A stretch of DNA of 64,000 bases from Meandrina meandrites (taxonomy: Eukaryota > Cnidaria > Anthozoa > Scleractinia > Meandrinidae), in contig OY855915.1 in assembly GCA_963693305.1 (NCBI GenBank), forward strand, positions 15,951,284 through 16,015,283. The letters are read 5' to 3'. How positions within the stretch are numbered: the stretch's first letter is position 1; each line of letters begins with the position of its first letter. Position numbers and translations under genes: made by a program. The notes below the pieces were generated by a model, which did no database searches, was not told where the DNA came from, and saw only the letters and a list, made by a program, of their open reading frames with translations. Positions 1-12,500 of the stretch are shown one piece after another.

Positions 1-115
1 TATAAATTCCCGTGTGCATTGTTTGTGGGTGAACTCCAAATGGCTACATATTTTTGTCCGGATTATCAACACGATTTTTTTCTGTTTTATCACCGAACAC
101 GCTAATTCCACTCAC

Positions 116-3100
116 CATGTTCGAGATTGAGCCATTTTGTGTTGGAATGCTTGCCTGAAATGGAGAGCAAAATTAATACCATATGCATGTGAACGACACA
201 AGAGGAATAGATGTTTAGTCATTCTCGAGGGAAATCATCATTGCGTGTTTTCTGTCTCCAACGGAAATATTTTCATCGGGCAATGATCTATCCCTAGTGA
301 TAAAATGTGGAATTATCTTCAACTGTCAACGGTTCTTAGAAATTGGCAAGTACTCAAGATTATTCCTTCCGTATTGATAAGAACAACATATTTCAATTAT
401 TAAAACCATGCATTTAGACTCATGGTGCGGCTTTTTGACTGTAAATAAAATATTTCAGTCTGAAGTTAATTTAAGGCGGGCGTACACCTGAAACCCGTTT
501 TTTCACGGCTAAACTTGCTTTAATGCGAATATCTCGTCCGTGTTTCAAGTAATCCAGAAACTCTACGCTCATTTCACAAAGCTATGTTTAGCGGTGTTTT
601 GTAAATTTTTGGGTGATTTTTGGGAATGTTTGGGAAGAGATAGTTTTTCTCAAAGGATTAGTAAAATTTGGAGAAATAAGAAATATTAAAGATTTAATGT
701 GATTTTAAAATTAGAATTTGAAGTTAGAAATTAGTAGATGGACAACCAAACAGTCCCCTGACAACCTGGGGTGCTCTTGTGTGGGGTTCAACTGTCTGGT
801 GGTGTTCCAAAAATAATTTTCTTTCTTCTATCCCTTCCTTAAACTTCTTAAGATTCTACTCAAATCGGGTGTACCCCCACCTTAACCTCCTCGAGAGGGG
901 GGGGGGGGAAAGACTCATCAAAAAGAATTGGTAACTCTTAGGGATGAAGATAATTCAAGACAGGCCAAAAGAAAAAGGATTCTGCTACCTTTCAGTGTTT
1001 CTTTCAATTCTGACGATCCACGGTCATTTTTAAATTGGGGTCTCCCACCGCCCCCCTCCCCCCCCCCCTCCCCCCCCCCCTCCCCCCCGCCCCCTCTCCG
1101 GAATTTAACCCTTTTAGCTCGATTGTCAACACATTCTCCTTACGGGGCTCCATACTAAATGCATAAAATATTGAGGGGAAGAATTTTTTTGAAGTATCAC
1201 AGAGCTCTTACCGTCACCACTACTACCAGTGTTTGACCTTGATCTCTTGGTAAACACGTCTGGCGAAAAAAAAAACGTTAGTGCAATTTGACACGGTGAC
1301 ACGGTGTGTGACATTTGCAGACTGCAGACTATAGTTTTTGCGGTTATTTTTCACTACCGTTTGCTTGCGGTTAGCCTTCACTGCAGTCTGCTTGCGGTAA
1401 GCTGATCTTTGGCTGTTTGGGACAATACTATTTTGCTCTGTAAACGGCTAAAAAAGTAATCGTGGTCTGTAGTCTTCAGTCTGCAAATGTTAGACACCGA
1501 ATTTGACAGGCCTGATTTCCAAACATCTCTCGAACAAATCGCTGTGTTTGATGTTGTAGAAACACCTTTTGGGTTTGCTTCTGTGTTTAGGGTAGCTGTC
1601 GTTTATTATCATGTTCAAATCATTACCAGAACCAGAGTTTTCCTTTCAAAGCATCTTTGTTCCAAATCATCTTCGGAAATGTTCGGGTCATCTTCGGAAA
1701 TCTTCAGAACTCTTCGGATATTCAGGATAAGTAAAAGAATTTATCTGAAATCATGATCAACTTTCCCATCAAAGTTATATTATGTTTACCTTTGAAGAAT
1801 TCCTGAATGGAAATCCTTGCCTTGCCCTCTGTTTTTTTCTTGGCGTCTCTAAGCTCAAACAAAAGCCCCGCTTCGTTAGAAATGGCGGTGCCTCCAGCAG
1901 TCTACAACAAAAATTAAATAACGGTTAGCTAACGAAAAACCTTACAGCGAGAAATAAATAAGAACTGTTTACACGTGCCATCAAACAACAAGAGATTCTC
2001 GTCCCCATACCCCTTTTCGCCTCTCTTAGGCGGCAGGGCCTTGGCATGAGAAACGAAGGGCTCTGGGGACATGGGATTTTTGAATTAATTCGAATTTTTT
2101 TGATTGGCCGTTTGAAACATCTTGAGCGGAAATAAAAGACGCCATGACTTTCTCATATAGTATGTAGAAACATCACGACTGCATACATGAAGACCGAAAG
2201 TCGTAGAATCTAGGATCTGGAAATCCTTTGGTCTCCAGAGCCCTTCGTTTCTCGTGCCAAGGCTCTGCCGGCTAAGAGAATCGAAAAGGGCTATGGGGAC
2301 AAGAATGACAACAAGAGTGTGCAAAAACTAATCTCGTACCAAGATCTTCTCACTCTACGAAGTGAATGAACGTCTGGGCCCTGGTGAATATATCACAGAC
2401 ACGCAGTGAAATGGGTCGAGTAGCGGAACGGTAGGTGAGTTTAGAGACAATTGCCAATTTAACAATCAGAAACACTTCAGGTACAGCAAGGAATACGCCA
2501 TGCTGCTGAATAAAATGTTTTACGTGAAAGTAAAAAAAAAAAATTGAATATCTTACTTGAAAAATGAAATTCCATTTGGCCATTCCACTCTCTGGAGCAA
2601 GATGTGGAGTTGTGCACATTGTGATGTATTCGTATTTGACGCTGCTCTTACGACCATGTCGAGGACTGGAAAAGAAATTCAGAATGGTGGGTTGGAATCA
2701 GAGGTCAAAATGTTAACTGTCAGCTGGGAAATCTCGCGCTTTTTAACTGATTGCTGCGCTCTGAGATCTGAGCAATTTACTGATAGCTGAGAAACAGGCT
2801 GAAATATGACAGCTAACTAGCCAGACCCTCTACTGCACCATAAAAACATCAGATCAGCACTCGATTCCTTGGTACCTCGAGTCAATGTGCTATCCATTAC
2901 GTCACTGTAACTTACACTGGTAATATCTCTGCTAGCTTATTTTTACATTGTTAATTTTATACACAGATAATTTAGCATAATTTTAGTCATATACCGTAAA
3001 ATTCCGGTTATAAGCCCTGGGCTTATACAACTTCGTAAGGGTTTTTGGGTGGACTTAGAAACGGAGGAGCTTATATCCGGGGGAGCTTATAAGCGGAATA

Positions 3101-3505
3101 AAAAAAAGAAAAAAAGCGCTTCGAAACGAGCCACGACAGTGTTGATTGTAATATGTTTTTAAGGTAAAAAGTCATAATAAAGCAACATTTAGCCCTGTTC
3201 AGTACTGTCATCCGGCAGAGGGGGGCTTATATCCAGGGGGGGGGGGGGGGGGCTTATAACCGGATGTATTTTCTTGTTTCCAGGTTGATGGGCCTATAAC
3301 CGGGAGGGCTTATAAGCGAGGGGGGGGGGGGGGGGGGGGCTTATAAGCGGAATCTTACGGTATTGTACTTTTTTAGTAATTCACTAAGAGCCACTCAATT
3401 GAAGTGTTGTGAATTAAACCTTGATTAGACTTATGCATTATATAAATTTAATTGCATTTCGCACTTACATTTCAACTCTGGCTCTGATTTGAAACGTCCC
3501 CCAGC
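116..3505 (-). CDS. Exons 23-28: fourth C2-like region, including a 27-base micro-exon
   Basis: Exons 3505-3469, 2665-2557, 2380-2354, 1901-1790, 1259-1212 and 154-116. Together they read GWGTFQIRARVEI, RKSSVKYEYITMCTTPHL, MAKWNFIFQ, GPDVHSLRR, LLFELRDAKKKTEGKARIS and KWLNLEHG. The strand pattern and the KWNFIFQ..FELRDA spacing look like a C2 domain without clear calcium Asp clusters. All phases fit (2,0,0,1,1,1). The 27-base exon and the last 39-base exon are small and rest on splice sites and frame only. Confidence 0.6.
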
Positions 3506-6500
3506 CTACAGAGAGTGAGCAAAATAAACAATAACAAATAAATAATATTAGTGAATATAGGTCTAGTGCAACTGAAGTCCTACCATCATCAACCACTGCA
3601 CACGCGTGTCGAGTCAGTATTGCACAATAACAATGCGTCATGATCTTTAACAACAGCGTTTGAAAAACCCTCTGCTTACAAAACCGCCGACTCAGTCAAG
3701 TATTAGAGTGCCGCACCGATGATGTAGCTGGCGGTTTGGGCTCCAGCCCTAGCGGCCCCTCCCCCAGCCTGTCTACAATAAATGGATACCGGCGAATTGT
3801 TGAGGAGACCCAACAAAATTGCTGCGGTTACATTATTAGCTATTATTTCGTGATGTTACCTGTAATGTCCGAAGCTTGAATAATTTCTCCCGAAACACTA
3901 TAAAACAATGGTGGAATCTGACTTTCTACGTATTCTGTGAAGTAATAAAAAACGACCAATGAGACTTCTGATATCACAATGATGACGGCACCTGTACAGA
4001 AAAATTTTGTCAACTTATCTATTTGCGTAAACTCTCAGTTTATTTACTGTAGAGATTAAGCCGTAAGTAAGACAACATGTCGTACCGTCCATCTTCTGCA
4101 ATGTAAGATCAAACACATCTTTGACGGCACCCTCAGCCTGTTCACCAGTGTCACTGATTCCTGAGTCATTTCCGCTTTCTCCTGGTTGTGACTCTGCTGC
4201 TTTGTCAGCCTCGTCCTACGTAACAACAAACGACAACAGTCTTCCATATAACGATAAATTTCACCGGAATTACCATTTGAGGTAAAATTGCAAACTTTAC
4301 AAAGAGGTTTTAGATAATCGTTATGAATTGGAAAGCAGATCAATACTCTTTGCACTTTATGTGATAATTTCTAACCGCTAACGAAGTAAACAGGTGTGGT
4401 TTAAAATTTTAGAAGTTCAAAGGTTCGTGAGACGAATATATATGACGGCTTCACTAATCACAGATCACAAATCATATCACTGATCACAGATCACTAATCA
4501 CAGATCACTGATCATAGATCCCTAATCACAGATCACTGATCACAGATCCCTAAGCGCTCAGCACTATGCATTAATCACTAGGCCTGATCATAGTTAGTAG
4601 AGGAGACTGGTTATGAAAGCCGGTGAACTTCAAAGAGCTACACAATGGAGCGCTCTCCGATGTTGAACAGACTGCGTGATCCACAGCCGAAGGCAGCGAA
4701 ATTATCGCCTGGTATTGCAATCGGCGATCTTCTATCTTGTAAAACTTATGGTTTTTGACTCATTTTCACAGTGGATTCAACCACGCTTCGAATAGAACTC
4801 ACTCGGGACGCCATCTTGAAATTTTGCTTGTGCAGGGTCAATGTCACGTGACGATGCAAAAACCATAACAAAGAGATACTTCTTTGAAGTTCGCCGGGTT
4901 TCATAACCAGTCCTCTACTAACTATGGCCTGATAGGCAACATTCACGTCTCTGCGAATCATACGTACGGCAGCAGTCCACTGAAATCTGATTGGTGGCAC
5001 GAACGACAGGTGTGACTGACTCCGTCATATTAGGCAATCATAAAATTTTATCATTATGGCGGCGTATTTTCAAAACTGCGTAACATGTAGAACTGAATAT
5101 TTCTACTGTCATTATCATCTTTTGTTCTTTTTTTAAGAAGTTACCCGCATTACCTGTTCGCCTGGTCTGGAAACTTTAAATTGAACTTGAATTTCTCCTG
5201 ATTCAGCTTCTTGTAATTTAAACCACTGTGGTCCTCCTTTCTGCAAAAGTAACAACGTTTATATCAATCAATTAAGGATGCGAATAAGGAAAAATTTGTT
5301 TACCCATGTAACGTGGAGGACCTCTCAGGAGCTCGTTGTAGACTAAAAGTGTATGTTCATGGAGAATAAACCCTGAGAACAAGGATATGAACCAACAACA
5401 ATCTCAACCCACGATACTGAGTTCAGGATTGGAACCCGGGCCACACTTTGAATTGGTGGGAGGCGAGTGTTGCGCCTGCTCCCCGAAGTGTGCTTTGTTG
5501 CGACGGCGTGAAATGTGACCATTCAGGGATATAAGACTTGTCATTTTAAGGTACTTCTCTAAACCGTTAAATGAATACACTAATAAATATATTATGTAAT
5601 TAATAAAATGAAAAAACCTTGGACGCTTCTTTTATGTCATCCACTGTCAGTGAGACTGTTCCCATGAAGTCATTCTGAAACACGTCTTTGTCAAAGACAT
5701 CCTGTATAAACAATAACATTCGATAAGACAGCTCTTGGAATTTCTTTGACGCGCTTATGCGGCATTACTGCGCCTTACAATAACACGCCAACAGCTGAAA
5801 TTCAAGACCCAACTAACGACTGCGTTTTTCGCTGCCGTCAATCATAATTCAGTATGGCGACAGAAAAAGAGGATCGAATCTACCAATCACAACCGACAGA
5901 CGTGACACTGAATGGGACTTCTGTTTCCCGATTAGAGAACATGATTGACGGCAGCGAAAAACGTAACCATTTATATGACGTAGCTGCGTCTATAATGGCG
6001 GCACATCGTAAAGTCGTAACAATGCTTTCTTATTTTCGGTTCACTGCTACTTTTTAGTGTTCTTCTACCTTAGAAAGTATTATTTTGAGGTTTCTGTTAT
6101 TTCAGTGCCGTGGGTCAGTTTGTAAATTAGAAAAATTGCTTGAAATACCATGGCACACCTCTTTTAAAAATAGAACGTTTATTCATCGTCTTGTCAGTCT
6201 CTCTCAGTTTTCGCCGCCGTGTTTCGATAGTTCCTATAAACCGAGAGGAACCTGCGCTCTACTGGCTGAACTGGAATTAACAGACGATCTGAAGGAAACA
6301 ATAAACGCAGCTCATATCACCTCGAGACTTGTGTGCAACCATGCTCATTAGGTGCATGCGCATAGTGTTAAAGACAGTGAACTTACGAGGGATATCTTGT
6401 CGCCTTCTTGCGGCATGGCGATGGAGACAGACTCATTCCACACGGGTGTAAGTGTTTCATAAGCCACGTTCGTTTTGAATTTCTTCGCGTTGTTAACTCT

Positions 6501-9500
6501 CACTACACAAAATGGATCGCTCAGTCCTGTACAGCAGAGATATAAACCATTAAGGTTAGCTCTCATTGTAACGATGACAAAAGTGGCAAAGCTGACCCCA
6601 CCCCTATCCCCACTGACTTAGTCTAATAATCACCATCTCTAAGCCTATTTTCATCTGATAATCAGAGCACACTTTCAACTAAGTCCAGGCATGAACTAGC
6701 ATCATAACCAAGGGGAGTGAGGGAGTAGAAATAGTTTTAGTCGCTTCTTGCTACTGAAACTGACGTTCAGTAAGCACCAACAGGAACAAAAACGTTTGCA
6801 AAAGGGGGGCTTGCAGTTAAGCTACCGAACCATTTGTCAGGCGTTACTGGTATGAAGGGCATTCGTGATGAGCCATAAGTATGTAAAACTGACAAGATCA
6901 CCGCCAATGTAAGAGTTTCGCAGCAGACGATACGAGCGCCAGTCCCTTTCAGAAATGTCAGCTGTCTATAAAACGTAAAAGCGTCAGTGCTAACTTACCA
7001 TTGCTATCCATAGCGGCCATGTCTTTACCTTGAAGAAGTGTAATCACCAAAACACCAAGTTCTGAGGAAATAAAAGCTTGAATTGTTAACTGCTCTAATT
7101 ACCAGTGTTTAAATGCTCCAACTGTAAGGTTTACCTTTGATTAGCATCATTTCCTCGACTTGTCTCTTGATCTTCATACTGCTCTTCATCGTATGCTTCT
7201 TGGCGTGCTCCTGAAACGAACAGAAAACATTGGTAAAATAATTGTGACCAGTTGGCGAATTCTCACAAACCGACTTTATATAGATATTTTGATGGGAAAT
7301 AAGACGCTGATCTGTGTACGTTTCGTGAATTGAAGCACTTGTACATGCCCCATTTTTGCAAATAACGTCATCAGGTTCTTTAATTACCTAACTAGTATTT
7401 CGATTCACGCGAACATCCTTAAACCATTTGGTGATATTAAACCTGTTAGGTACTGAGTAGGAATGCGCGGCGACAAAGAGTACAGTTTTTGAGTCGATTT
7501 GGTCTGATAGGGAATAGTTTGTGCACTTTGGTCAGGGATTTGATATGTTTCCTAGAAGAAACTACTGTTATTATCATTGTTGCTCATCTCTTAAGAAGCG
7601 CGATTTAATCAACGTCGAAAATTTCTTATTCCCTTTCAAATGTTTAATTCCACCAAGGCCGTTCGTGGGTGGAGTCCAGTCCGGTCTGAAGTAGCCTATC
7701 GAATTTTGGATTCGGTGTGAAAAAGGATAGGGAAATTCCAACTGAAATAGGGTAGAGACAAAAGACAAACAAGTTCCCTATGATAATAATTAACTCTAAC
7801 ATTTACAGCCTTCAATTGTCTGCTCATTGAGCAAATGAGTCCACGCGTATCGTTAACTTGAGAAAATTGGCCCTGAAGACCGTCACTAAGAAAGAAGAAA
7901 ATAATTCAGCTCACATTTATTTCATCGATGTCTTCACCATCCACCACTCCACCGGCTAATGGTTCTTTCTCTGGATATCATAGATGACAAGAAAATTAAA
8001 TCAACATGATTTGTAATATGAAAAGGTTAAGATTAATTGCAGCAGTAACTCTCACAAACTGGTAGAGCTACTGTTTCTTCTAAAAAGGAGTGCAAGGGAA
8101 GATGTTTCAAGCAAACCGGCAAAATAAAGAACAGAAGAAAAACGCGCTTAAAAAGAAATAGTTCAATGGTTTTTGAAAACTTTGCTTTATTAATATATCA
8201 AAGTAGAAGTGTGTTGAACTCTCAAGGATACAATCTTTGAAACATTTATGTTATTCGAGTGCTTCATTGTGCTGTTTATGAAGGTTTGCGCCTACACTGG
8301 ATACTGCAAGCTTGTGTATAGTCCCAACCCCTTCACTTTAGCTCACACTTCCTGGACTAGATGTGAAGACTTGTTACCTCACCTGATTTTTGGACGGATT
8401 CGACGGGCTGAAACACCGCTGACACTATTAGCGAGCCTGCGTTCATGGTGGAGTCTTCTGACCTTTTCTTGCCAAACACTTTGTACTTTAGTTCAATCTT
8501 GCGCTTTATAATCACAGGTTCTTCCTGTGATAAACGAACAAACCATTCTTCTTTCAACCAAGAAATTCAATTCAACCGTCAATCGGATAAGTGACTGAGT
8601 CCGCGTTTTTCATAAAGCGGTTGCTAAGCAAAAATACACTTAGTTTGCTTATTGGTTCAACACAATGATGAATTTTAGAAGCCACGTTTCGCAGGATTTA
8701 CAAACAGAAGTGATTAACTTTTTCTTGCTGCAATGTTATATCGTTCTACCCCCGACTGAGGCCACAGTCGTGTAACTTAAAGTGTTCACACACATGTTAA
8801 CTTAGTGTGTTGCAGTTGTAGATAGAATTGTACCTATCTAGTTCGCGAGATAGCCGAATTTTTCATCTATTGTTTCACACTACCAACGTACCCGACACAG
8901 TGAAACAACAACCGAGTATTGGGACTATTTCATAGACTAAAAGCCACATTGATCATCCTAACTTTTCTTTTTTATTGACGGCATTATTTTGTCTCTAAAT
9001 CTATTGGCATAAGCCTGTGTCACTCATGCGACGCAAATCTAAGCCCTTTTTCATGTAGAACACAAACGGATGGAACGTAAGATACGCAGGCGCAGTTTTC
9101 CACTGACGATGGCGGGCAGGTCACGCTTCACTCGCTTGCATTTGTGTTAGAAATGTTCTCACGTGAAATGTTCTCACGCAAATGCAAACGCAAGCCAGGT
9201 GCAAGGAAATGGACAATTTTCCTTCTCTTGTGCTTGCATTTGCGCTTGCGTTTGCTTATTTGCATATAATGTGTATTTCCTTGCAACTGCACCTGCGTTT
9301 GTGCTTGCATCGTCCATGCGGGCCAGCCCTTAGATTTAATACGGAATGATTGCTTAAAGGTGATAACAGACAAAGTAAATTCTTGTAGCGAAGTGTCCCC
9401 TCAAAACTAACGTCACGGGAAAGGACGTAAGTCGCTGCGACATGACCCCACCGGCTGCATTCTCTTGCGTGCGTGTTGTGATTTTGCCACTGATGTATCT

Positions 9501-12500
9501 ACGACATGTCCCTGCAACATATCCTTTCGTGTCTCAGCATCTTAGTAACTAATTGGCATTTCGTTAATGTCGCTAACCATATTCAGCCGTATAATGCCAC
9601 CACCTCACCTTCCTCTTAACCTTTATTGTTGCCATGGTTAGTATCAAGATTAACTTTTATGTTCTTTACATATTTTCTATAACTGACAGTGCCTCTCGGG
9701 AGAATCAAAGTGGGCATTTTCCATACCAAAGACATTTCCAGGTTGCAGGAACCCATGAAGTCATCAGACTGGCCTTGCCAATTGACGTCACGGTCATACA
9801 CCAGAAAGGAAACAGTTGTCTGGAAAAGCAAAAAGCGCTCCATGTTTAACACTTACAATGGTATATGTTTTCTTCATTAAAAAGTTTGGCATCATCATCA
9901 TCTTCAAACTGAAACCCAGTGTGTGAAACTGCTAATGGATATTTGCTGACGTGTTACTCACCTTTGTGAAATCCTTAACCGTAAATTCCACCACAGATTC
10001 CCACACAGGATTAACAGATCCTGACACATGAGGAGTGGTTCTTACCTACAAAGAAATGTAATTTATATTATGGCATTAGCCTCCTGCATCAGCGAATTCA
10101 AGCGAATTTCCCATCATATCTGCTCAGTCACACCAAAGGTAGTGAGCCGCACAACACTCAAGTTTAAACCATACAACTTGTGCCAAGAAAGACAAGTCAT
10201 GATTGCACTGACTACAAAACGCTTGGTCTCTGCTTGGTTTAAAGACGTCTCTACTTTTTGAAAAGTAATAAAGCTGAATCAAAGTTTGAATAACAAGTTG
10301 GAAAGGCATCAACTTACTTTTTCCTTATTGGCGGCCACAATACAGTAAGGGTCACTGTATCCATCATCATCCATTGCTAGAAGCTTTTCACCGCTGTGTA
10401 CAACCACAAGGAGAAGACCGGACACTGACGAAAATATATATATAGCAATAAATAAGATATTTATGCATCACAGCTTGATAACTTCATGATGGCAAACGCT
10501 GAAACGAAATACATTTTGTTGGCATCGTCACTGGTCCCATTACGTAAACATGTATTTACTGGGCACAGCCATCAAAAATTGTCGTTAGTTCGATAGGGTG
10601 GTTTTCATTCGAATGTCGAAACCTCACAGGAAAGAAGTTATAATAACCAATCACAGGAAACACACACAGCACATGCAATGAACCAGTGAGAACACGAGCA
10701 GAAACACGTAACCGGTGCAAACCGCGGGAAAACGCACACGACCAAGGCACGGTTGGTTTTGATTTTGCATCTGATTGGTCGAGTTGGTGGCGCGAGTTTT
10801 TTAAACCAATCACAGAGCGTATTGCAGCAATACCAAGGCATTTCCGGATTACTTTCGACACTTAATTGAAAACCGCTCTTGGACAGTGTAAAACGAACTG
10901 ATAATAAACTCAGCATTTGGGAAAGGACAATGTGTTCCGAGTTATAACAGAAAACTCTTGAAATCCATTCAAGTGAATAAGTCCAGTCGATGTCTTTAGG
11001 AATTGGAGCTGAGACTACAAGGTTTGTTTTTGTGATATATGAGTTTATTCAATTACTGTCAGGGTTGCACTGCAACAAGCAAGGACACTATGAAACCATC
11101 TAATCCAAATCGAATTTTACCTGGACTTTCCTCGGTAGGTTTTTCGTATTTTTCAAGGAATTCTTGTTCCTCTGTACGGCTGCTGACTTCATAGGGCTTC
11201 AACTGTGTGTACTCTAACGTAACCTCAAGTTTGGATCCTTTAATCCCTTCTTTACTCAGTGTTGTCTCACTATAATGCAGATAAAAAGTAACTGACAGCT
11301 GTTAAACTTCTTTGATAAATGATATGGTAAAATGTAACTCGTCTGCGATAGTTAGCTCAATACTTTCTCTTATTTTTCAAAATTTTCGAGAAGAGTTTTC
11401 ACCGGATTATCCCCTCAACATTTTCAAATTCCAATTTTGTCTAAACATCGGCAGGACTGGAGACCTTAGATCTTTCAGATCGCCGTGTTGCTGTCGTGGC
11501 ACGCAATGGTATGTACAAACACGCGAGAAAGAGTTTAGAACGATTCGTAAACATGTTTACACGCTAATTCGATAAAATCATGCGTTTCAGTATATCAATA
11601 GGAGTGTATCGAATTTATGAGCTCGAGTTAGAAATTTCGAGTTCGAGTTAGTGTCGCCCTTATCAACAAATGAAAGCTAACCGCAAGCAAATAGGAGTGA
11701 AACTAACCGCAAGCAAACCAGAGTGGAACCAACCACAAGCAAACCAGGGTGGAGCTAACCGCATGCAACTCAAACTCGATATTTTAACAAATGTTTAACT
11801 CGAACTCGAAATTCTAACTCGAATTCGAACTCATGAAATGAACAGACCCTATCAATAGCTTTAAAAGTCATAAATTTACAAACTGCAACTTACACTTTCT
11901 TCTTCTTTTCCAATCCAAGGCTGCCCAAGAACATTTTGTATTTTGCAATTGAATATTTGGTTCCAAAAGTTCTTTTGCCGCGAATTTCAATATTGAGCTG
12001 TTAAAATATGAAAAACAAAACTCTCAAAGAACGCGTTTTCTGTAAGTAGAAACAACATAAACTTATATGAAGTATATAAGTCTATTTGTTGAAACAGGCA
12101 AAAGTGAACGGCACTTTTGACAAAGGCTCGCCCCCATTAGATTCAGTCTCAACTTGTACATAGAAATTTACAAAAAATGTCGAGAACATCAAATACGCAG
12201 AGATGTTACCTTATCATTGGCCAGATCATAAATTAGCAGAGATATGGACTCCTCGAATGTAGTCCCACCCTGAATTTTTTCAGTATTTTTTTCGTCGAGG
12301 TTACCGACTTGAAGCGAGGTCCATATCTGGTCATCTGTAAGAATACGTAAGATAAATCAATACAAAGTCGGGTATGGAGATGTTCAGAACAATAGTACTA
12401 TTCCTCCACGCCTAGACAATTATTTTGTTTCTAAGGGTGCATTTCTTTGGGATGATCCGGATCCGCATCAATGAATCAAGATCATTGAGATCATGGTGCA

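Noticed and set aside
928..1158. Proline-rich frame
   Set aside because: Caused by a C-rich low-complexity tract.
3696..3768. Possible alternative last exon of the minus-strand gene (reads EGPLGLEPKPPATSS then stop)
   Set aside because: The phase fits and the acceptor is good, but it borders and partly overlaps a SINE remnant and has no nearby polyadenylation signal, while exon 3505-3469 continues a C2-like fold.
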